64,000 bases of DNA from Nitrososphaerota archaeon (GTDB taxonomy: Archaea > Thermoproteota > Nitrososphaeria_A > Caldarchaeales > Calditenuaceae), in contig WUQR01000139.1 of the NCBI GenBank assembly GCA_009889515.1, positions 744,001 through 808,000 on the forward strand, given 5' to 3'. The notes beneath the pieces are model-generated. The model worked only from the letters and a program-made list of their open reading frames with translations, was not told where the DNA came from and searched no databases. A program made the translations under genes and the position numbers. Shown here piece by piece: positions 41,734-50,892 of this stretch (position 1 is the stretch's first letter; the number at the start of each line of letters is the position of its first letter).

Positions 41734-44700
41734 CTATTTGAGGACCTCTGTATCCCTCCTGCGCTCAAGTAGGAGGGGTAAGATTCTTTGGCGGTTAATC
41801 TCCCAAAGCTCTCCCAGCTCCATGACGGTCAGCTTCAGTGTCTCATCGGATAGCCTCTTTAATGCCTTTGAAATCTCCAGGGCTAGCTCGGCGTTAAGAA
41901 TGACAGGTATGTTATGGTCGACCGCAGCCCGCCTTACGTCATAGTCTATCTGGGGTATGTACCCGGAGCTGATCAGCATGCCGATCCGCCTCATCCTAAT
42001 TGCCTTCACAGCAGTCTCTCCCCGAATCTCCGGAACACCCGGAATAGGCGACTCCTCCAGAGTTAAAACCTCGTAGCCAGCCTCTCTCAATACCTCGGCC
42101 ACCGACTTTAGCCGAGGCGTAGTCCTCTGCGAGTCTGGGTAGATAAGTATAGGTGTATCTTTCGGAGGAATTGTGTTAGGTGTGGCGGAGAGCCAGCTCT
42201 TGAGCAGGGCCTCGTGGAACTCAAGCCCAAGCGCGGCAACTTCACCAGTACTCCTCATTTCGGGGCCCAAGAACGGGTATGACCCCCGGATCTGTGCCCA
42301 CGAGAACTGCGGAGACTTCACTCCCCAGATAAGCTGCAGTGGCGCAAACACCCTGTCAGATATCTCCTCCAATCTATCGTCGGTAAGAGATAGTCTCTCA
42401 CCAAGTATGCACCTAGTCCCATAGCCCAGAAGGTCTATGTTGTAGACTTTGCTGCTAAAGGGCATTGAACGGCTGCACCTCAGATTACACTCGATCACAT
42501 AGACTTCGCCGTCTTTGACTAGGTACTGTATGTTGAATGGCCCCTTAACTTGGAGGGCATTCGCGATTAGGCCTGTATATTCCGCTATCTTGGCTAACGT
42601 CCTCTCACTGGTCCTATAGGGCGGGATGGAAATTGTCGCGTCGCCGCTATGGACACCCGCATATTCTACGTGATCCATTGGAAGCATAAGCACTTCAGAG
42701 CCGTCTGAGATACAGTCAACCTCAGCCTCCACCGCGTCTTCGATGAAGTGGCTAACAACTACGGGTTTGTCGGTATGTCTTGAGAGTTTTCCCATGAGGT
42801 CTTTCAGCTCGTCTTCGTCATAGGCTATGAAGACGGATGTCCCGCTGAGGATGTAGCTGGGGCGCAGGATGACTGGGTATCCGACCTCCTCCGCTATCTT
42901 GGGGAGTCTCGCCAAGTCTGTGACTGTGGCCCAGCGCGGCTGCTTTATTCCGAGCTCCTCTAGGAGCTTGCTAAATTTCGAGCGGTTCTCCGCACGCCCG
43001 ACAGAAGAGGGCTGGCTCCCTAGGATTGGTACACCCCTCCTGTCCAACTCTTCCGCGACGTTGTTCCCTATCTGCCCCGCCGATGAGATAATTACGCCGC
43101 CGCAGCTCTGTATCGAAGCTATATCCTGTATTGCCTCCGGGGTGAGCTCGGAGTTTATGAGGAAGTCGACTATGTCCCAGTCCGTAGAGACTGTCTCGGG
43201 ATTGTAATTTATTATGGCCGCACGCTTTCCCATTTCCTTCAAATTCTTGTAAATGTTAACAGTGCCCCAGTCAAACTCCACAGACACTCCAATCCTGAAG
43301 CACCCGGCGCCAAGCACGAGGAGTAGGCCGTCAGGGCCCTGACTTAAGACGTCGTGAGTCATCCCCGAATATGTTGTGTAGGAGTAGTTGGTTACTGCGG
43401 GCTTCTCACCGGCCAGGGTATCGATATTCTTGAGCCAAGGATTCCAGCCATTAGTCCGAAAGGCCTCCTTAACCTCCTCATATCTCTTCCCAGAAATTGC
43501 GGCTATCTGTTCTGCAGTAAATCCTGCCTTCAGAGCCTCTCTAAAGAGGACTTCCCTAGACTCCTGCTTGAGTGAGTCGGCCTTTCTAATGAGTTTGGCA
43601 ATGTTGACTATTTTCTCCACGGGTTTGAGGAAGAACTTGTCAACACCGGTTATACTGGATATCTGATCAATCGTCGCACCGAGGTATAGGGCTTTAGCAA
43701 CGTCCCGGAGCCAGTAGGGTCTAAACTGTTTGAGCCGCTCCATGACTGCTGATAGGTCCTCAGGAGTGAATGTGTCGTTGTCAACCAGTCCCAAAACTCC
43801 AATGTCTAGCATCCTGAAAGCCTTCTGGTAGACCTCCTCCATGTTTCTGCCAATAGCCATCACTTCCCCTATGCTCATCATCTCTGAACCCAAGATCTCG
43901 TCTCTTGGCCAGAACTTGTCTAGGTCCCAGCGGGGTGCCTTCAACACGACATAGTCAAGGCTTGGCTCGAAGAATGCCGTAGTGCTCCCCGTAATCATGT
44001 TGAGTAGCTCGTCGAGTAGGTATCCAAGGCATAGTTTTGCAGCTATGTATGCGAGGGGGTAGCCTGTTGCCTTACTCGCCAGCGCGCTGCTCCGCGACAT
44101 ACGGGGGTTTGTCTCTATCACATAGTATTCTCCTGTCATCTGCTGGAGTGCAAGCTGGACGTTACACTCACCCACCAGCTTTATCGCAGATGCGACCCCA
44201 AAGGAGGCTGATCTGAGTGTCTGGTATTCGCTGTCCGTCAATGTTTGGCTGGGTGCCACGACTAGCGACTCGCCCGTGTGAACACCCATTGGGTCGATGT
44301 TCTCAAGACAGGCAACCGCCACCATATTACCAGCCCTATCCCTCATCACCTCATACTCTATCTCCTTCCACTTCTCCAAGTACTTCTCAACCAGTACATT
44401 ACCAACTATGCTGTGGGAGAATGCCCTAGTAAGCTTTGCTTCCAGCTCCTCTCTCCTATACGCTACGAAGGACCCCCTACCGCCCAAGTTAAAGCTTACA
44501 CGAACTATTACCGGGTATCCAACCTCATCCGCCGCCGCCACCGCTTCTTTAATGCTGTTTGCAGGCTTTGATGGTGGTACTGGGAGGCCAGCCTTAAGCA
44601 TTGTTTCACGGAATATTGACCGAGTTAATGCCGCTTCAATCCCTTCTATAGGAGTGCCCAAGACTTTTACACCATACTTGTCCAGCACTCCCTTCCGGTA

Positions 44701-44997
44701 GAGCTGGACGCCTGCGCTGAGGGCGCTCTGGCCGCCGAAGCCTACCATAATACCGTCGGGCTGCTCCCTCTCAATTATCTTCTCCAGATACTCTACAGTG
44801 ATTGGGGTCAGGTATACTCGGTCTGCGAGGAGGTGTGTGGTCTGGATTGTGGCTATGTTGGGGTTGACGAGGATTGTAGTTATTCCCTCGCCCTTGAGCG
44901 CCTTTAACGCTTGGCTTCCACTGTAGTCGAACTCGGCAGCCTCTGCGATTTTAATTCCGCCGGAGCCTATTAGAAGGACCTTTCTAACTGTCTCCAT
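41734..44997 (-). CDS. carB: Carbamoyl-phosphate synthase large subunit
   Basis: A 1087-residue synthetase with two homologous ATP-grasp halves, each with a biotin-carboxylase-like core. L-I-G-S-G-G-I-K-I-A-E-A-A-E-F-D-Y-S-G-S-Q begins the first half and L-V-L-G-A-G-C-F-R-I-G-V-S-V-E-F-D-W begins the second; Y-Y-V-I-E-T-N-P-R-M-S-R-S and V-Y-V-I-E-C-N-L-R-C-S-R-S are the matching metal loops. The C-terminal MGS-like allosteric domain is present. Overlaps carA by 14 bases. Confidence 0.97.
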   Translation of the reverse strand: METVRKVLLIGSGGIKIAEAAEFDYSGSQALKALKGEGITTILVNPNIATIQTTHLLADRVYLTPITVEYLEKIIEREQPDGIMVGFGGQSALSAGVQLYRKGVLDKYGVKVLGTPIEGIEAALTRSIFRETMLKAGLPVPPSKPANSIKEAVAAADEVGYPVIVRVSFNLGGRGSFVAYRREELEAKLTRAFSHSIVGNVLVEKYLEKWKEIEYEVMRDRAGNMVAVACLENIDPMGVHTGESLVVAPSQTLTDSEYQTLRSASFGVASAIKLVGECNVQLALQQMTGEYYVIETNPRMSRSSALASKATGYPLAYIAAKLCLGYLLDELLNMITGSTTAFFEPSLDYVVLKAPRWDLDKFWPRDEILGSEMMSIGEVMAIGRNMEEVYQKAFRMLDIGVLGLVDNDTFTPEDLSAVMERLKQFRPYWLRDVAKALYLGATIDQISSITGVDKFFLKPVEKIVNIAKLIRKADSLKQESREVLFREALKAGFTAEQIAAISGKRYEEVKEAFRTNGWNPWLKNIDTLAGEKPAVTNYSYTTYSGMTHDVLSQGPDGLLLVLGAGCFRIGVSVEFDWGTVNIYKNLKEMGKRAAIINYNPETVSTDWDIVDFLINSELTPEAIQDIASIQSCGGVIISSAGQIGNNVAEELDRRGVPILGSQPSSVGRAENRSKFSKLLEELGIKQPRWATVTDLARLPKIAEEVGYPVILRPSYILSGTSVFIAYDEDELKDLMGKLSRHTDKPVVVSHFIEDAVEAEVDCISDGSEVLMLPMDHVEYAGVHSGDATISIPPYRTSERTLAKIAEYTGLIANALQVKGPFNIQYLVKDGEVYVIECNLRCSRSMPFSSKVYNIDLLGYGTRCILGERLSLTDDRLEEISDRVFAPLQLIWGVKSPQFSWAQIRGSYPFLGPEMRSTGEVAALGLEFHEALLKSWLSATPNTIPPKDTPILIYPDSQRTTPRLKSVAEVLREAGYEVLTLEESPIPGVPEIRGETAVKAIRMRRIGMLISSGYIPQIDYDVRRAAVDHNIPVILNAELALEISKALKRLSDETLKLTVMELGELWEINRQRILPLLLERRRDTEVLK

Positions 44998-46117
44998 TTC
45001 TTCTCACCATCTTCTCGAAGAATTCGAAAACATAGTTAGCATCCCTTGGCCCCGGCCTCCCCTCCGGGTGAAACTGTACAGAAATCACTGGCAGGGACTC
45101 GTGAATGAGGCCCTCAATTGTACCATCATCGCAGTCGACGAACCAGGGCTTGAGACCTGTCCCAGAGAGGCTCTCCTCAGAAACAGCATAGCCGTGATTC
45201 TGCAGGGTTATTACTCGCTTTCCCGTGACGAGGTCTCTGCAGGCCTTGTTTATCCCTCTATGACCGTATTTCATCTTGTAGGTCTCGGCACCTAGGGCCA
45301 GAGCAATTAGCTGGTGCCCTAAACATACGCCAAGAGTTGGAGTTCCGCTCTCTATAACCTCTTTAACAAGCCTGATAGCGTGATGCATATTTGCTGGGTT
45401 CCCGGGACCGTTACTGATTACAATTCCCTTCGGGTTGTAGGAGAAGACGGCATCCGACCCAAGCCTTCCCGGGACGACAACAACCCTGTATCCCAGCCCC
45501 ATAAGCCTGTTTATTATCCCGTCCTTAACGCCATAGTCAACTACAACTATCGTTGAGCTTTTTCCTTCGTTAAAAATCGTGGGCTCCTTGTAGGCAGAGT
45601 ATTCGAAGACGAGGGAGTCGTAGTCAACTTCTCGCGCCTTTCTTATTAATTTCTCACGGCTAATATCCTCAAGCGATTCGGCTACCTGTACTGCGCCGCC
45701 CATAACGCCCATCTCTCTTATCTGCTGAACCAGCATCCTCGTATCAACATCCATTATTCCTGGGACTGAGTTCTCTTTGAGCCAGTCGCTAAGAGACTTC
45801 ATTGAACGCGGGTGGCTCGGCTCAGTCGCCTGCGACACAACCAATGCCTCAATCTTTATTCCGTCCGACTCGAAGTCAGGTGGTACGCCATAATTCCCAA
45901 TCAGAGGATAGGTGAGTATGAGTATCTGACCCACGTAGGAGGGGTCTGTCAGGGATTCGGTGTAGCCATTCATTGCAGTGCTAAATACAACTTCTCCATT
46001 TCTTTCCCCAAGAGCGCCGAAGCCTTTGCCGACAATGAAGGTGCCATCCTCGAGGGCAAGGGCGGCGACATAGGCGCCCGCGATGCGCTTCACGAGCCCA
46101 TCCAAGCATTCATCCAT
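44984..46117 (-). CDS. carA: Carbamoyl-phosphate synthase small (glutaminase) subunit
   Basis: A 377-residue amidotransferase subunit. Its N-terminal domain has E-V-V-F-S-T-A-M-N-G-Y-T-E-S-L-T-D-P-S-Y, and the class I glutaminase domain has the catalytic cysteine in L-G-V-C-L-G-H-Q and H/E in Q-F-H-P-E-G-R-P-G-P. ATG start. Carbamoyl phosphate serves both arginine (argF at 12 kb) and pyrimidine synthesis. It diverges from an ACT-domain regulator with which it shares a TATA element. Confidence 0.96.
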   Translation of the reverse strand: MDECLDGLVKRIAGAYVAALALEDGTFIVGKGFGALGERNGEVVFSTAMNGYTESLTDPSYVGQILILTYPLIGNYGVPPDFESDGIKIEALVVSQATEPSHPRSMKSLSDWLKENSVPGIMDVDTRMLVQQIREMGVMGGAVQVAESLEDISREKLIRKAREVDYDSLVFEYSAYKEPTIFNEGKSSTIVVVDYGVKDGIINRLMGLGYRVVVVPGRLGSDAVFSYNPKGIVISNGPGNPANMHHAIRLVKEVIESGTPTLGVCLGHQLIALALGAETYKMKYGHRGINKACRDLVTGKRVITLQNHGYAVSEESLSGTGLKPWFVDCDDGTIEGLIHESLPVISVQFHPEGRPGPRDANYVFEFFEKMVRRNGDS

Positions 46118-46154
46118 TTGGTCTCTATGATATTAGACATGTGATGCTTCAGGG

Positions 46155-46160
46155 TATATA
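46155..46160. promoter_or_regulatory. Shared TATA element between carA and the ACT-domain gene
   Basis: TATATA within GGTATATACTT is readable on both strands. It lies about 25 bases before the plus-strand ATG (leaderless) and about 38 bases before the carA ATG. No other TATA-like sequence is present in the 63-base gap. Confidence 0.6.
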
Positions 46161-46165
46161 CTTAT

Positions 46166-46181
46166 TGACCGGTTTCGGTCA
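46166..46181. promoter_or_regulatory. Inverted repeat TGACCG-N4-CGGTCA at the ACT-regulator start
   Basis: Perfect 6-base arms with GTTT between, ending on the A of the ATG at 46181 and lying directly beside the shared TATA box. Its position between divergent carAB and a regulator with an amino-acid- or metabolite-binding ACT domain makes it a good operator candidate. Function is inferred. Confidence 0.55.
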
Positions 46182-46870
46182 TGTTGGGGCAGGGATTGTA
46201 CCGGGACTGGTCTGTGAGTAGGGCTGTCCGCTACCTAATCGGTTTGGAAAAGGGCTATAAGTCGGCATTGGACGGCGGGTACGCTAACCTCTCTGCCCTT
46301 GCGAAGCTCCTAAAACCGACTTTAGACGCCCTACTCGGTCAGGAAGTCAAGCACTCCACCATCGTGACGGCGCTAAAACGGGTTAGAGGCCGGTTTCATG
46401 GGAGGAGATTGGCCACAGCCCAAGTCATAGCGAGAAGCAAGCTGGAGGCCAAGACGGGTTTGGCCAAGATTATACTGAAACGTAACAGGACCACCCTGAG
46501 GATCGCCCGCGACCTTGCTATTAGGGTCAGGGGGTTCTTCCAACTGCTCGACGGAATAACATCCATAACCTTGATATGCAGTCAAGAGAAGCTGGAAGAG
46601 ATTAGAAGCGAGTTTCCACGCTCCCTCATCATCGGCGAGTCCGGTAGTATTGCAGCCCTAGTAATCGTAAGCCCCTCCATCATAGAGAAGACCCACGGTG
46701 TAGTCTCGCATATATTGGAGTGGCTTGCCCACAGGGAGATAAATGTCGAGGAAGTAATAAGCTGTTACAAGGATACCATAATATTCGTGGCCACCGAGGA
46801 TGGTGGGAAGGCGTTCGACGCGATTAATGAGCTGATCATGAATTGTAGACGGATAGTATCGCGGGCTTAA
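46181..46870 (+). CDS. ACT-domain protein with N-terminal winged-helix-like region, probable regulator
   Basis: A 229-residue protein. Residues about 12-70 look like a helix-turn-helix (Y-A-N-L-S-A-L-A-K-L-L, H-S-T-I-V-T-A-L-K-R-V-R). Residues about 125-229 resemble two ACT-type beta-alpha-beta units (I-T-S-I-T-L-I-C-S, I-A-A-L-V-I-V-S, H-R-E-I-N-V-E-E-V-I-S-C, T-I-I-F-V-A-T-E-D). Similar proteins are found in many Thermoproteota and are thought to sense amino acids. Leaderless ATG. It may regulate carAB by binding the palindrome at its own start; this is inferred. Confidence 0.68.
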   Translation: MLGQGLYRDWSVSRAVRYLIGLEKGYKSALDGGYANLSALAKLLKPTLDALLGQEVKHSTIVTALKRVRGRFHGRRLATAQVIARSKLEAKTGLAKIILKRNRTTLRIARDLAIRVRGFFQLLDGITSITLICSQEKLEEIRSEFPRSLIIGESGSIAALVIVSPSIIEKTHGVVSHILEWLAHREINVEEVISCYKDTIIFVATEDGGKAFDAINELIMNCRRIVSRA

Positions 46871-46876
46871 ACTTGT

Positions 46877-49180
46877 TTACCTCGCCTTCTCCTTAGCCTT
46901 CCTCACAGCCTCCGCTACTTTTTCTGAAGTTATAGGTAGCTCTGTAATCCTGACCCCCAACGCTCTCGAGACAGCATTTGCAATGGCTGCTGCCATTCCT
47001 ATTATTGGAGGCTCACCAAGACCCTTAGCACCCAAGTTGTTAGCCTGAGTGTCCAGCGGCTCGACGAAAACTGCTGTAACCTCCGGCGTCTCGAGGCTTG
47101 AGGGGAGGAGATAGTCTAGCAGGTTAGGATTGACTACAGTACCAGTGGATGGGTCGACAAGCCTCTGCTCTAGGAGGGCGTATCCTAATCCCTGGACTAC
47201 CCCACCAATCACCTGCCCCTCCGCCGTAAGCCTATTGATGATTCTCCCAGAATCGTGGGCTGAAACAACCCTCAAAACCCTAACAGACCCCGTCTCTAAA
47301 TCCACCTCAACCTCGGCGAACTGAGCCGCGAATGTCTCAATAGCATATCCATCAGGATTAGGCCCCCTCGCACCCTTACCAACTAGTGTGAAATCTCCCA
47401 ACTGTGCTAGGAGTTCCTCAAGCGGTATCGACTTTTCACCCTCCTTTGTCCTTATCACGCCATCCCTCAGTTCAAGTATCTCTCTCGGAGCGTCCAGAAA
47501 CTGTGAGGCTATATCTAGGAGTTGGTTTCGCGCATCTATTGCAGCAGCCCTCACTGCAGGACCCATGGAGGCGAGGGTCCCACTCCCACCACTCCCTGGT
47601 GAGAAGAGCTCCAGTGAAGTATCGCCGATCACCACTTGGACACGCTCAATTGGCACCGAGAGTTCTTCTGCCACTATCTGGGCTAGTATCGTCCTTGTCC
47701 CAGTGCCTATATCCTGAGTCGATGTCAAGACCTGGACTGTGCCGTCCCTGTTGAGCTTAACCTCAGCATATGCTGGCGGTCCACCGCCTCCCCACCAGAC
47801 CACACTAGCCATGCCTACTGCCCGAACCCTGTTATTCTCCCTTCTAACCGACCTTGCATAGTCCCATCCAAACAGCTCCGCCCCTATCAGGTAAGCATCC
47901 CTCAATCCCTTTGACGTGTAGTTCACACCGCTCTCAGGCTCCCTTTCGGCGTAGTTTCTAAGCCTTATTTCGAGCGGGTCTAATCCCAGCTCCTCAGCAG
48001 CCATATCCATCACCGACTCTAGCCCGAAGATACCCTCTGTGAACCCGGGCGCCCTCATGGCGGTGTGAGGTGTGGTGTTGGTATAGACTCCCCACTCTAT
48101 AGTCTCAAGATTGGGTATTTGGTATAACATCCTGTAAGGTCCGGATACAAGTGGAACCCACTCGGCATATGCACCCAGATTAATGATGGCCTCCAGCCGC
48201 ATGGCTGAGATCCTTCCATCCCTCTTAAACCCAGCCTTAACCTTCTGTATCGTCTGGGCCCTGCAGCCCGCGGATAGATTCTCCTCGCTCCTCGAAAGAA
48301 CAACCTTCACGGGCCTCCCCGTCTGTTTTGAGGCAAGGGCAGCCATGATTGTGTGTTTTCCCGGGTCAAACTTCGCGCCGAAACCACCACCCATATACTC
48401 GCATATCACTCTCACCTTTGAGAGCGGGATTGAGAATATCTGGCTCAGCCGCTGCCTCACGTTGTTCACCGCTTGGGTGGACTCCCAGACCGTTAGGCCT
48501 GCAGTGGTCCAATAGGCTACTGTCGAGTGTGTCTCAAGAGAGTTGTGTAAGGCCGCGCTTGTCCTAAATGTTTCCTCTAGGACCAAGTCTGCATCCTCAA
48601 ACCCTTGAGAAGGGTTGCCTCTCACAACCCTCGACGGGCCGCCTCGGAATACGTTACCCTCGCTGTGGACTTTTGGCGCATCCTCTCTCAAAGCCTCTAA
48701 GGGGTCGACAACAAAAGGCAGCCTCTCGTAATCCACAACTATCGCCTCGAGCGCGTCCTCAGCTATACCCTCGTCTTCGGCTACGACAAAGGCAACCTCT
48801 TCACCCTGGAATTTCAGGACATTGTTGAAGACGGTGGAAGCGCCTCCGTAGAAGGGTATTTTCGGCGTGTTCAAATGGGTGAACACTGCCCTAACCCCTT
48901 TAATTCTCTCCGCATCCGAGGTGTCTATGTGGATGATTCGGGCGTGGGGGTAGGGGCATCTCAAGAATTTCCCCACGAGCATGCCCTTGAGGGAGACATC
49001 TACTGTGTATGTCGCCGCTCCAGTAACCTTTGCGACACCATCTACCGTCTTCACCCGCCCACCAATGTATCTAAAACTCGCTCCAGAGGGCCAGGGGGTT
49101 ATCTTCTCCTCCTCTTCCACTACAAACTCTTCTCTCCACCGCCCCTCAATCTCGGCCCGGGTCTTCCTAATCCTGACCAT
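46877..49180 (-). CDS. Xanthine/aldehyde/CO dehydrogenase-family molybdenum hydroxylase, large subunit
   Basis: A 767-residue molybdopterin subunit. N-terminal domain: Y-I-G-G-R-V-K-T-V-D-G-x3-V-T-G-A-A-T-Y-T; Mo-site segments G-G-G-F-G-A-K-F-D, T-A-M-R-A-P-G-F-T-E and the catalytic glutamate region K-G-L-G-E-P-P-I. It lacks the A-Y-R-C-S-F-R loop of CO dehydrogenases, so an aldehyde or purine-type substrate is likelier. No FAD (medium) or 2Fe-2S (small) subunit gene lies within the window. MoaC at 5 kb serves the cofactor pathway. Confidence 0.85.
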   Translation of the reverse strand: MVRIRKTRAEIEGRWREEFVVEEEEKITPWPSGASFRYIGGRVKTVDGVAKVTGAATYTVDVSLKGMLVGKFLRCPYPHARIIHIDTSDAERIKGVRAVFTHLNTPKIPFYGGASTVFNNVLKFQGEEVAFVVAEDEGIAEDALEAIVVDYERLPFVVDPLEALREDAPKVHSEGNVFRGGPSRVVRGNPSQGFEDADLVLEETFRTSAALHNSLETHSTVAYWTTAGLTVWESTQAVNNVRQRLSQIFSIPLSKVRVICEYMGGGFGAKFDPGKHTIMAALASKQTGRPVKVVLSRSEENLSAGCRAQTIQKVKAGFKRDGRISAMRLEAIINLGAYAEWVPLVSGPYRMLYQIPNLETIEWGVYTNTTPHTAMRAPGFTEGIFGLESVMDMAAEELGLDPLEIRLRNYAEREPESGVNYTSKGLRDAYLIGAELFGWDYARSVRRENNRVRAVGMASVVWWGGGGPPAYAEVKLNRDGTVQVLTSTQDIGTGTRTILAQIVAEELSVPIERVQVVIGDTSLELFSPGSGGSGTLASMGPAVRAAAIDARNQLLDIASQFLDAPREILELRDGVIRTKEGEKSIPLEELLAQLGDFTLVGKGARGPNPDGYAIETFAAQFAEVEVDLETGSVRVLRVVSAHDSGRIINRLTAEGQVIGGVVQGLGYALLEQRLVDPSTGTVVNPNLLDYLLPSSLETPEVTAVFVEPLDTQANNLGAKGLGEPPIIGMAAAIANAVSRALGVRITELPITSEKVAEAVRKAKEKAR

Positions 49181-49225
49181 GCGACAAACACTCTACGCCC
49201 ATTCTAAATAAATGTTAAGGAACCC

Positions 49226-50170
49226 TTGCAAAAACGTGAATATTTACCCGCAACACCTGGCTATGGAGTGAGACACAAAGCTAGATACCGCAGTCGTGGA
49301 GATGGCTTCGAGTTTGAGGTCCCCCTCCACTTGACAGGCTTTTTCTACCCTGTCTACAGGGAGAGCTGGGAGTTGACAGGCTCACTTGGCGCAGGCTTAG
49401 TCATACGTCCTGGCTTGAAATGCGTTGTGAGTGAAGGAGAGGGGGTATGGTTCAACAGTGAGCCTATAAGCTGGGGACCAGCACTGGAGATCTATAACGA
49501 GATGGGAGGAGGCTCCTCAGTGCATTTAAGCGGAAACTGTCTCCCAGGGGCTGGATATGCCTTCAGCGCCGCCTCAGGCTTGGCGGTAGCTGCCTGCTAC
49601 GCCTTGGCCGGGAAGATGAGTGCGGGTGAAGCAGCGATGAAGGCTCATGTCTCTGAGGTGAGGTGTAAGACTGGGTTGGGAGACGTTCTCGCCATCTGGG
49701 ATGGGGTAGGGCTTGTCTTGAGGAAGCGGCCCGGAGGGCCTGGTGTGGGCGAGGTCGAGAACATCAGGATAAGTGATAAGATAGCGATAGTGACCTCCGA
49801 GCTCGGAAGACTGTCCACCGAGAGCCTACTCACAACACATCACGAGAAGATAATGGAGGCTGGAGAACGGTCCTATAGAGAGTTCCTGAAAAACCCAAGC
49901 CTAGCTAATTTCCTCGAAATCTCGAACAGATTTTCGAAGGAGCTGGGCCTAGTGGATAGGAGCGTTGAAGAGATTGTAAGACCAGTCTCCCCTAGGCTTT
50001 TGGGATGGTATGTGAAAAAGAGGGTGCTGGTTATGGTTGTCGAGGAGGCTGAAATTGAAGAGGTTGCCGTAAATATAGGGGCTTCACTACCCATAGTTAG
50101 GGTTTTCAAGCCGGGTGAGGTGGAGTGGAGGAGATACCTCGAGACCATCCTCGATACGTCTCCCTCATGA
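49226..50170 (+). CDS. Pantoate kinase
   Basis: First enzyme of the archaeal branch to CoA, phosphorylating pantoate. The 314-residue GHMP-fold protein has the family pattern L-H-L-T-G-F-F-Y-P-V-Y, G-S-L-G-A-G-L, G-N-C-L-P-G-A-G-Y-A-F-S-A-A-S-G and C-K-T-G-L-G-D-V. TTG 49226 is taken as start; GTG 49268 is possible and would give a length closer to the family. It starts a five-gene operon with 4-base overlaps. Confidence 0.87.
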   Translation: MQKREYLPATPGYGVRHKARYRSRGDGFEFEVPLHLTGFFYPVYRESWELTGSLGAGLVIRPGLKCVVSEGEGVWFNSEPISWGPALEIYNEMGGGSSVHLSGNCLPGAGYAFSAASGLAVAACYALAGKMSAGEAAMKAHVSEVRCKTGLGDVLAIWDGVGLVLRKRPGGPGVGEVENIRISDKIAIVTSELGRLSTESLLTTHHEKIMEAGERSYREFLKNPSLANFLEISNRFSKELGLVDRSVEEIVRPVSPRLLGWYVKKRVLVMVVEEAEIEEVAVNIGASLPIVRVFKPGEVEWRRYLETILDTSPS

Positions 50171-50892
50171 TCAGGGAGAGGATTGTGAAGGGGTTTGAGG
50201 CGGGGATAGTTGTTCCACACGGGTTATTGGCCCACGGGAGGGGGGAGGCACTAGACTACATTTTAGGCGAGGAGACTCACCCGCCTGCCCTAGAGGCTAC
50301 AAGGGCCGCGGCGGCACTACTCCTCCTCTCAAAACACCCAGTAATCTCCGTGAACGGCAACACGGCTGCACTTGTCCCAGACGAGGTGGTCAGACTCGCA
50401 AAAACTCTCAACGCGAGAATCGAGGTAAACCTGTTCCACCGCTCACCCGAGAGAATCAGAAGGATTAAGGAGTTTCTCGAGGGTAGAGGGGCTGAAAACG
50501 TGTTGGGAGATTCAGATCTTGTGGAGATCCCTGGCCTAAGCAGTCAGAGACGGTTCGTCTCGAGGAATGGGATATACTCTGCAGACACGGTACTAGTACC
50601 ATTGGAGGATGGGGACCGAGCCGAGAAGCTGGTGGCCCTTGGGAAGAGGATCGTGGCCATTGATCTTAACCCGCTTTCGCGGACGTCGAGGGCCGCTACA
50701 ATCTCGATAGTTGACAACGTTGTTAGGGCTATGCCAAACCTCTGCAGGGCCGTCGAGGAGTTGAAGGGTTATACAGCCAAAGAGCTGGAGGAGATATACC
50801 ACTCCTTCAACAACGAGGAAAACCTCAGAAGGATGATAGAACTCATATTGAGGCATCTGACACGCCTAGCGGGGTTGGAGGAGCTGCCTTGA
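50167..50892 (+). CDS. 4-Phosphopantoate-beta-alanine ligase (phosphopantothenate synthetase)
   Basis: Joins 4-phosphopantoate and beta-alanine. About 241 residues from ATG 50167, chosen over the upstream frame start at 50125 because it overlaps the pantoate kinase stop in an ATGA arrangement. The archaeal signature is present: H-G-L-L-A-H-G-R-G-E-A-L-D-Y-I-L-G-E, V-N-G-N-T-A-A-L, N-L-F-H-R-S-P-E-R and A-I-D-L-N-P-L-S-R-T-S-R. Confidence 0.9.
   Translation: MIRERIVKGFEAGIVVPHGLLAHGRGEALDYILGEETHPPALEATRAAAALLLLSKHPVISVNGNTAALVPDEVVRLAKTLNARIEVNLFHRSPERIRRIKEFLEGRGAENVLGDSDLVEIPGLSSQRRFVSRNGIYSADTVLVPLEDGDRAEKLVALGKRIVAIDLNPLSRTSRAATISIVDNVVRAMPNLCRAVEELKGYTAKELEEIYHSFNNEENLRRMIELILRHLTRLAGLEELP

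Noticed and set aside
43388-44701. Several plus-strand open frames opposite carB
   Set aside because: Serine- and leucine-rich reverse-frame translations of the conserved carB sequence without motifs.
48568-49211. Plus-strand frames opposite the molybdenum hydroxylase that could be a missing small subunit
   Set aside because: I looked for C-x2-C cluster motifs of a 2Fe-2S subunit here and found none.
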